A stretch of DNA of 64,000 nt, taken from contig JAHLKT010000004.1 of assembly GCA_020444545.1 (NCBI GenBank), positions 496,001-560,000 on the forward strand, written 5' to 3'. The notes under the pieces were generated by a model. It worked only from the letters and a program-made list of their open reading frames with translations. It was not told where the DNA came from and made no database searches. The stretch is from Desulfarculaceae bacterium. Its GTDB lineage: Bacteria > Desulfobacterota > Desulfarculia > Desulfarculales > Desulfarculaceae. Positions 59,547 to 64,000 of the stretch are shown here, piece by piece (position 1 is the stretch's first letter; the number at the start of each line of letters is the position of its first letter). A program made the position numbers and the translations under genes.

Positions 59547-60634
59547 GCCATCATCTCCCGGAAGGCTTCCAAACGGGTGGACGCTTGGCCGCCGGCCGCC
59601 TGGTTCACGTCCACTTCGATCAGCAGGCTGGGCAGACGCGCTTCTTTCAAGCCCCGCCGCAGCTCGGGCAGATCAAACAGCTCGGGCTCACAGAACTTGA
59701 CCACCGAGAACACCACGCCCCGGGCCTTGCTGAGCTTGGCCAGGCTCTTGAGCCAGGCCAAACGCTCGGCCAAGGAGGAGCCCCGCGTGCTGCACGGGGG
59801 CATTTCCAAAAAGCTCTCGGTGAGCGCGGCCAGGGGCTCGCCCTCGCCCGGCGGGGGATATAGCAGACGCCGACTCATGGACAGCAGATCGTCGTGGGCC
59901 ACCACCAGGCCCAGGGCGTCCAGGCTCTCCAAAAGGTCCTCCGGCCCGGGTAGAACGCCCGAGAGCACGATGCGCTCCCCGGCCGAGGGCTGCCCCACCG
60001 CCTGGGCCAGCCAGGCGTCGAGCAGGGGGATGAAAGCGGTGGGGTGCAGATACTCGCCCGCCCGGAGCACGGCGTAGAACTCGGCCGCGCCCACGGCCAG
60101 GCCGCCCGCGGCCCTGAGGTCATAGGCCTTGGCGTAGAGCCCGCTCAGGGTGCGGCTCCAGGCCAGGGCCTGCTCCAGGGCGCCCTCGGGCCGGGGGCCG
60201 AAAAGCCCGGCCAGCTCACGGTCCAGGGCGAAGAGCCGGTCCAGGTAGAACTCGCGGGCCGGCTGCCCGAAGGGGGCCTTGGGGTTGTAGAAAAACAGGC
60301 TGGTCGCCTTGGGCTTCAGGTAGTCCCCCACCAGGGAGGCCAGGTTCTGCATGGAGTCGCAGGTGTGGGGGAAGAGGATGATGTCCATCTCGTCCCCGGC
60401 CCCGGCCAAAAGTAGCTCCAGGCCCTGGCGCACCACCGAGCAGATGTAGGGCTGGAGATGGCCCGGCGCTCTTGTCGCGGCCAGGGGCGGGTCCCACACC
60501 TCCACGGGCAGGATCCCGTGGGCCCAGAGCAGCTCCTTGGGGTATTGGGCCGGAAAGGCGGCGCATAGCTTGCCGCCCGATTCGCGCCAGGCAGCCAGGT
60601 GCTCGGCGCGGCTGGGAATGGGGGGGATGCTCAT
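59543..60634 (-). CDS. 2-hydroxyacyl-CoA dehydratase/benzoyl-CoA reductase subunit, BcrC/HgdA type
   Basis: 363 residues. Recognised by GKLCAAFPAQYPKELLWAHGILPVEVWDPP, IILFPHTCDSMQNLA and GVVFSVVKFCEPELFDLPEL, again with the three Cys for a [4Fe-4S] cluster. ATG 60634 after GAGG is preferred to a TTG at 60637. First of the tight group of subunits; activated by the ATPase at 56260. The product is probably part of anaerobic aromatic or amino-acid degradation. Confidence 0.88.
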   Translation of the reverse strand: MSIPPIPSRAEHLAAWRESGGKLCAAFPAQYPKELLWAHGILPVEVWDPPLAATRAPGHLQPYICSVVRQGLELLLAGAGDEMDIILFPHTCDSMQNLASLVGDYLKPKATSLFFYNPKAPFGQPAREFYLDRLFALDRELAGLFGPRPEGALEQALAWSRTLSGLYAKAYDLRAAGGLAVGAAEFYAVLRAGEYLHPTAFIPLLDAWLAQAVGQPSAGERIVLSGVLPGPEDLLESLDALGLVVAHDDLLSMSRRLLYPPPGEGEPLAALTESFLEMPPCSTRGSSLAERLAWLKSLAKLSKARGVVFSVVKFCEPELFDLPELRRGLKEARLPSLLIEVDVNQAAGGQASTRLEAFREMMA

Positions 60635-60706
60635 CAATACCTCATGATCGGGCGGTCGCCGGGCGGGGCATGGGGAAGTATAGGATGGCGGGACGGGGAG
60701 CGCAAC

Positions 60707-61324
60707 TCACGAGTCCGTCTCGCCATTGTCCGGAGCCCAGGCGTTGCGCCCGTCGTCGCGGATGGCCCCGCCCTCGCCGGGGTAGACCACCTTGTCCTCC
60801 GGCGGGGTGGGCTGGCTCACCGGCGGCCACTTGCCGGGCTGGGGGCCGGGTCCCTCCAGGGCCTCGGCGATGGGCTGGTGGTCGGCCATTATCGGGTGCT
60901 CGCGCAGGTCCATGCCCGGCACGTCCCAGGAAAACTCGATGGCGATTCCGTTGGGGTCGAAGCTGTAGAGCGAGTGGATGAACCCGTGGTCGATCACCTC
61001 GCTGGCCCAGAACCCGGCGGCCTCCAGCTTGTCCTTGAGGGCCCAGAGGTCGTCCTGCTCCGTGACGCCCAGGGAGACATGGTCAAAGCCGTAGGGGCCT
61101 TTCACCGGCACGCCGTGGTCCTTCTCCACCAGGGGCTCCACCCCGGGCCATTCGAAGAAGGCGATGTAGTCATGCGGCCCCAGCTCGAAAAAATAGTGGC
61201 GGTAGCCGGGCTTGCCCAGCCCGCCTTTCAAGGGCATGCCCAACAGGTCGCGCCAAAAGCGGATGGTGGCGGCCATGTCTCCGGTGGCCAGGGCCAGATG
61301 GTTCACGCCTTTGTAGCCTATCAC
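60707..61324 (-). CDS. VOC/glyoxalase-family protein
   Basis: 205 residues, GTG start after GGAGA. Two beta-alpha-beta-beta-beta modules: GVNHLALATGDMAATIRFWRD with metal-type His, HYFFELGPHDYIAFFEW, GFDHVSLGVTEQDDLWALKD and IHSLYSFDPNGIAIEFSWD. The His and Glu positions of a metal-dependent vicinal-oxygen-chelate enzyme are kept. A Pro-rich tail of about 60 residues is added. It leads the dehydratase cluster but is separated by 73 bp; the substrate is unknown. Confidence 0.85.
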   Translation of the reverse strand: MIGYKGVNHLALATGDMAATIRFWRDLLGMPLKGGLGKPGYRHYFFELGPHDYIAFFEWPGVEPLVEKDHGVPVKGPYGFDHVSLGVTEQDDLWALKDKLEAAGFWASEVIDHGFIHSLYSFDPNGIAIEFSWDVPGMDLREHPIMADHQPIAEALEGPGPQPGKWPPVSQPTPPEDKVVYPGEGGAIRDDGRNAWAPDNGETDS

Positions 61325-61455
61325 CGCTTATCTCCTTCCCGCCGGCCGGAGCGCGGCCGCGCGTACCTTAATATATTAGCCGCTCTCCGCCCCCACAGCC
61401 AGGCCCCGCCGGGCCGCGCGGGGTTAACAATGGGGCCGGAACCCATTGTAAAAGC

Positions 61456-61484
61456 TTGACGTCCCCGGTGACCCTGTGTTAAGT
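61456..61484 (+). promoter_or_regulatory. Promoter candidate for the RsbRD-like/dsrMK operon
   Basis: TTGACG (61456-61461), 17-bp spacer, TTAAGT (61479-61484). It would give a leader of about 137 nt containing a perfect hairpin GCCCGC-AA-GCGGGC at 61579-61592. The region 61325-61627 holds nothing else I recognise. Confidence 0.5.
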
Positions 61485-61627
61485 ATTTCCACTGATGTTC
61501 TGGCGCTAAACCCTCTATTGCATTGATAATTGCAGGAATACTCCAGCGCGAGGACTGGTTACTATTTCCAAGCGGGCCGCCCGCAAGCGGGCCAGCTAGG
61601 GTATGGAGTCGCGTAAGCGTAAGTGAA

Positions 61628-62158
61628 ATGAAGCTCAAAACCATCCTGGCAAAACATAAGTCCGCCATCGTGGACCAGTGGATAGACGCCATCGTGCAGA
61701 CTTATCCCAGCGAAACCGCGAAGTTTTTAAAGAGCAAGAAGGACCAGTACCACAACCCGGTGGGCCACACCATCGTGGCCGAGACCAACAACCTGTTCGA
61801 TCAGGTTCTGGAGGGCGTGGACCGCGAGAAGATAACGCCCTTCCTGGACCGCATCATCCGGGTGCGGGCCCTTCAGGAATTCACCCCCGCCCAGGCTCTG
61901 TCCTTCGTCTTCTCGCTCAAGTACATCATTCGCAAGGAAATAGGCCGCGAGATCGACACCGAGGCCCTGGACCAGGAGCTGGTCGACCTGGAAGCCACCA
62001 TCGACTACATGGCCTTGGTGGCCTTTGACATCTACATGGGATGCCGTGAGCAGCTTTATGAGCTGAAGGTCAAGGAAATGCATTCCAACGCCTTCAGCCT
62101 GCTGCGGCGGGCGAATATTTTGGTGGAAACAACCGGCGAAGAGCCGGAAAGTGTGTAA
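61628..62158 (+). CDS. RsbRD N-terminal-domain-like protein
   Basis: 176 residues from ATG 61628. Helical, heme-free globin-like sensory domain of the RsbT co-antagonist RsbRD family (MKLKTILAKHKSAIVDQWID, FLDRIIRVRALQEFTPAQAL, YMALVAFDIYMGCREQLYEL). Such genes often precede dsrMKJOP in sulfate reducers. It lacks a STAS domain, so it is not a full stressosome protein. Placed 42 bp before dsrM in the same operon; may regulate or assist the Dsr complex. Confidence 0.8.
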   Translation: MKLKTILAKHKSAIVDQWIDAIVQTYPSETAKFLKSKKDQYHNPVGHTIVAETNNLFDQVLEGVDREKITPFLDRIIRVRALQEFTPAQALSFVFSLKYIIRKEIGREIDTEALDQELVDLEATIDYMALVAFDIYMGCREQLYELKVKEMHSNAFSLLRRANILVETTGEEPESV

Positions 62159-62200
62159 GCCGAACCAACAAGGCTAACCGTGTAACGAGGTAGCAGTAGA

Positions 62201-63295
62201 ATGATTGGTTTCCTATTTAGCGTAGTCGCCGTGCTAGTGCTCGTGGGGATAGCGCTGGTGGGAGTCGGAGGCTTGGGCCTCAAGGTCCTGTTTGGGGTGA
62301 TCATCCCGTACGCGGCGGTGCTCACCTTCTTCGCGGGGCTGGTCTACCGGGTGGTGGACTGGGCTCGGTCGCCGGTGCCCTTCAGGATTCCCACGACGTG
62401 CGGCCAGGAGAAATCGCTCCCCTGGATCAAGCCCAACAAGATCGACAACCCGTGTAGCGGGGGAATGGTGCTGCTGAGGATGGCCTTCGAGGTCCTCACC
62501 TTCCGCAGCCTGTTCCGCAACATGAAGTTGGACTACCGCCAGGGGCCCACCATTCGCTACAGCTCGGAGAAGTTCCTCTGGCTGTTCGCCATGATGTTCC
62601 ACTGGGCCTTCCTGGTGGTGATCATCCGGCACGCCCGGTTGTTCACCGAGCCCATCGCCCAGTGGCTCCAGACCCTGGAGCACCTGGACGGGTTTTTGGA
62701 GTTCAACCTGGCCACCTTCGGCATCGGCTTGCCCACCATCCAGATCAGCGGCCTGGTGCTGCTGGGCGGGGTGAGCCTGCTGCTGGTGCGGCGCATCGTG
62801 GTCCCCTCGGTGCGCTACATCTCCTTGGCGGCCGACTGGTTCCCCCTGTTCCTGATCACCTTCATCGCCCTCACCGGCATCCTCGCCCGGTACGTCATCC
62901 GTATCGACGTGGTGAAGGTCAAGGAGCTGGCCATGGGCCTGGCCACCTTCCATCCGGTGGTGCCCGACGGAATCAGCGTCTGGTTCTACGTCCACTTCTT
63001 CCTTGTGTGCGTGCTCTTCGCCTACTTCCCCTTCAGCAAGCTCATGCACCTGGGAGGCGTGTTCCTCAGCCCCACCCGCAACATGGTCAACAACAGCCGC
63101 GCCGTACTCCACGTCAACCCCTGGAACTACCCCGTCAAGACTCACGACTATCATGAGTACGAGGACGACTTCCGGGAGGAGATGGTCGAAGCCGGCCTGC
63201 CGGTGGAAAAGACCCTGGAAGAGGCCGAGGCCGAAAAGGCGCCCGCCGCTCCGGCTCCGGCCGAGGCCGAGGTGACTGAGGAGAAGGAAGACTAA
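62201..63295 (+). CDS. dsrM: Sulfite-reduction complex membrane subunit DsrM
   Basis: 364 residues. NarI-like cytochrome b subunit of the DsrMKJOP complex, which passes quinol electrons to sulfite reduction via DsrC. Several hydrophobic helices carry the heme His residues (AMMFHWAFLVVIIRHARLF, FYVHFFLVCVLFAYFPFSKL). The KSLPWIKP segment after the second helix and the MHLGG-VFLSPTRNM region are typical. The Ala/Glu-rich C-terminal tail is an extension. Followed after 2 bp by dsrK. Confidence 0.94.
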   Translation: MIGFLFSVVAVLVLVGIALVGVGGLGLKVLFGVIIPYAAVLTFFAGLVYRVVDWARSPVPFRIPTTCGQEKSLPWIKPNKIDNPCSGGMVLLRMAFEVLTFRSLFRNMKLDYRQGPTIRYSSEKFLWLFAMMFHWAFLVVIIRHARLFTEPIAQWLQTLEHLDGFLEFNLATFGIGLPTIQISGLVLLGGVSLLLVRRIVVPSVRYISLAADWFPLFLITFIALTGILARYVIRIDVVKVKELAMGLATFHPVVPDGISVWFYVHFFLVCVLFAYFPFSKLMHLGGVFLSPTRNMVNNSRAVLHVNPWNYPVKTHDYHEYEDDFREEMVEAGLPVEKTLEEAEAEKAPAAPAPAEAEVTEEKED

Positions 63296-63297
63296 CC

Positions 63298-64000
63298 ATG
63301 GCTGCCAAAACTCCGAGTCCCGAAGTAGTCGGAAAAATTGATCACCATCCTCCAGCCCAAAACTGGATGGATACCAAGCCCGAGTTCAAGCCGGGCAACT
63401 ACCTCTATGCGGGCAAAGCGTCGGCCCTGGAGACGGTGGGCCTGCCCAACCCGCGTGACTGGAACCCCACCGACGATGACTGGAAGCTGCCGGCCGACTG
63501 GAAGGGCACTGTCCGGGAGGGCATCGCCCAGCGCCTGGAGCGCTTCCGCAGCTTCAAGCTGTTCATGGACATCTGCGTGCGCTGCGGCGCCTGCGCCGAC
63601 AAGTGTCACTTCTTCATCGGCACCGGCGACCCCAAGAACATGCCGGTGCTCCGGGCCGAGCTGATCCGCAGCATCTACCGCGGCGAGTTCAAGACCGCGG
63701 GCAAGATCCTGGGCAGGCTGGCCGGCGGGCGCAAGCTCACCGAAGAGGTGATCAAGGAGTGGTTCTACTACTTCTTCCAGTGCACCGAGTGCCGCCGCTG
63801 CAGCGTGTTCTGCCCCTACGGCATCGACACCGCCGAGATCACCATCATCGCGCGCGAGATCATCAACCTGATCGGCTGCAACATTGACTGGATCGCCTCT
63901 CCGGTGGCCAACTGCTTCATGACCGGTAACCACCTGGGCCTGAAGCCGCACACATTCAAGGAGAACATCGAGTACCTGCTCGATGACATCGAGGAGTACG
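63298..64000 (+). CDS. dsrK: Sulfite-reduction complex Fe-S subunit DsrK, cut by window edge
   Basis: 234 residues visible from ATG 63298; the CCG-type catalytic part lies beyond base 64000. Two [4Fe-4S] ferredoxin motifs: CVRCGACADKCHFFIGTGDP and CTECRRCSVFCPYGIDTAE. HdrD-like cytoplasmic subunit that reduces the DsrC trisulfide. Overlap-free coupling to dsrM (2-bp gap) supports the assignment. Truncation is by the window, not a mutation. Confidence 0.95.
   Translation, partial: MAAKTPSPEVVGKIDHHPPAQNWMDTKPEFKPGNYLYAGKASALETVGLPNPRDWNPTDDDWKLPADWKGTVREGIAQRLERFRSFKLFMDICVRCGACADKCHFFIGTGDPKNMPVLRAELIRSIYRGEFKTAGKILGRLAGGRKLTEEVIKEWFYYFFQCTECRRCSVFCPYGIDTAEITIIAREIINLIGCNIDWIASPVANCFMTGNHLGLKPHTFKENIEYLLDDIEEY

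Overview
The window looks like chromosomal DNA of a strictly anaerobic, GC-rich, sulfate-reducing Desulfobacterota (deltaproteobacterial) bacterium, perhaps of the Desulfarculus type. The placement rests on dsrM and dsrK at the right edge behind an RsbRD-like gene, a class I hybrid-cluster protein, many corrinoid methyltransferase genes, a 2-hydroxyacyl-CoA dehydratase/benzoyl-CoA reductase-like set and sigma-54 regulators. No 16S rRNA or other phylogenetic marker is present, so the genus is inference.

Layout. 1-2.3 kb: ahcY and metK (S-adenosyl cycle), divergent from a sigma-54 activator with a degenerate receiver (2.9-4.3 kb). 4.3-10.3 kb: one leftward operon coding for a tautomerase, an NMT1-type ABC transporter with two binding proteins, a methyltransferase fused to a corrinoid domain, and a stand-alone MetH-activation-like protein; it could import and demethylate a compound. 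An IS3 remnant follows, then thiE-thiM (10.9-12.4 kb).

12.8-41.4 kb is probably a composite genomic island. The intact tRNA-Leu(UAA) gene is at 41.36-41.45 kb, and its 3' portion is repeated in the same orientation at 12.80 and 21.22 kb, as expected for two tandem insertions into one tRNA gene; no integrase is visible. Unit 1 (12.86-21.2 kb) is a complete corrinoid methyl-transfer module: GntR regulator, two corrinoid proteins, UROD-type methyltransferase, RACE-type reductive activator, methyl-H4folate methyltransferase, DUF1638 protein, CobW-type GTPase and a His-tailed protein. Unit 2 (21.3-41.36 kb) begins with AT-rich cargo of secreted and membrane proteins (including a zinc phospholipase C-like protein) with IS and gene debris, then a GC-rich IclR / formamidase / nitrilase / LivHMGF-LivK operon for amide or amino-acid-like substrates.

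41.5-64 kb: polyprenyl diphosphate synthase, an ANTAR protein, two orphan TAXI-type binding proteins, hcp and a GAFTGA-less bEBP, and a candidate sigma-54-dependent small RNA at 49.5 kb with C-rich anti-Shine-Dalgarno-like motifs. Then come an orphan histidine kinase, an acyl-CoA ligase with a consensus promoter, an NYN/cold-shock protein, an AsmA-like protein, and a leftward cluster (VOC protein, two dehydratase/reductase subunits, two CMD-like paralogues, activase, Fe-S aldo/keto reductase). The window ends with RsbRD-like, dsrM and a truncated dsrK.

The strongest candidates for something undescribed are the tRNA-bounded methyl-transfer island, the transporter plus corrinoid-fusion operon, and the sigma-54 small RNA.
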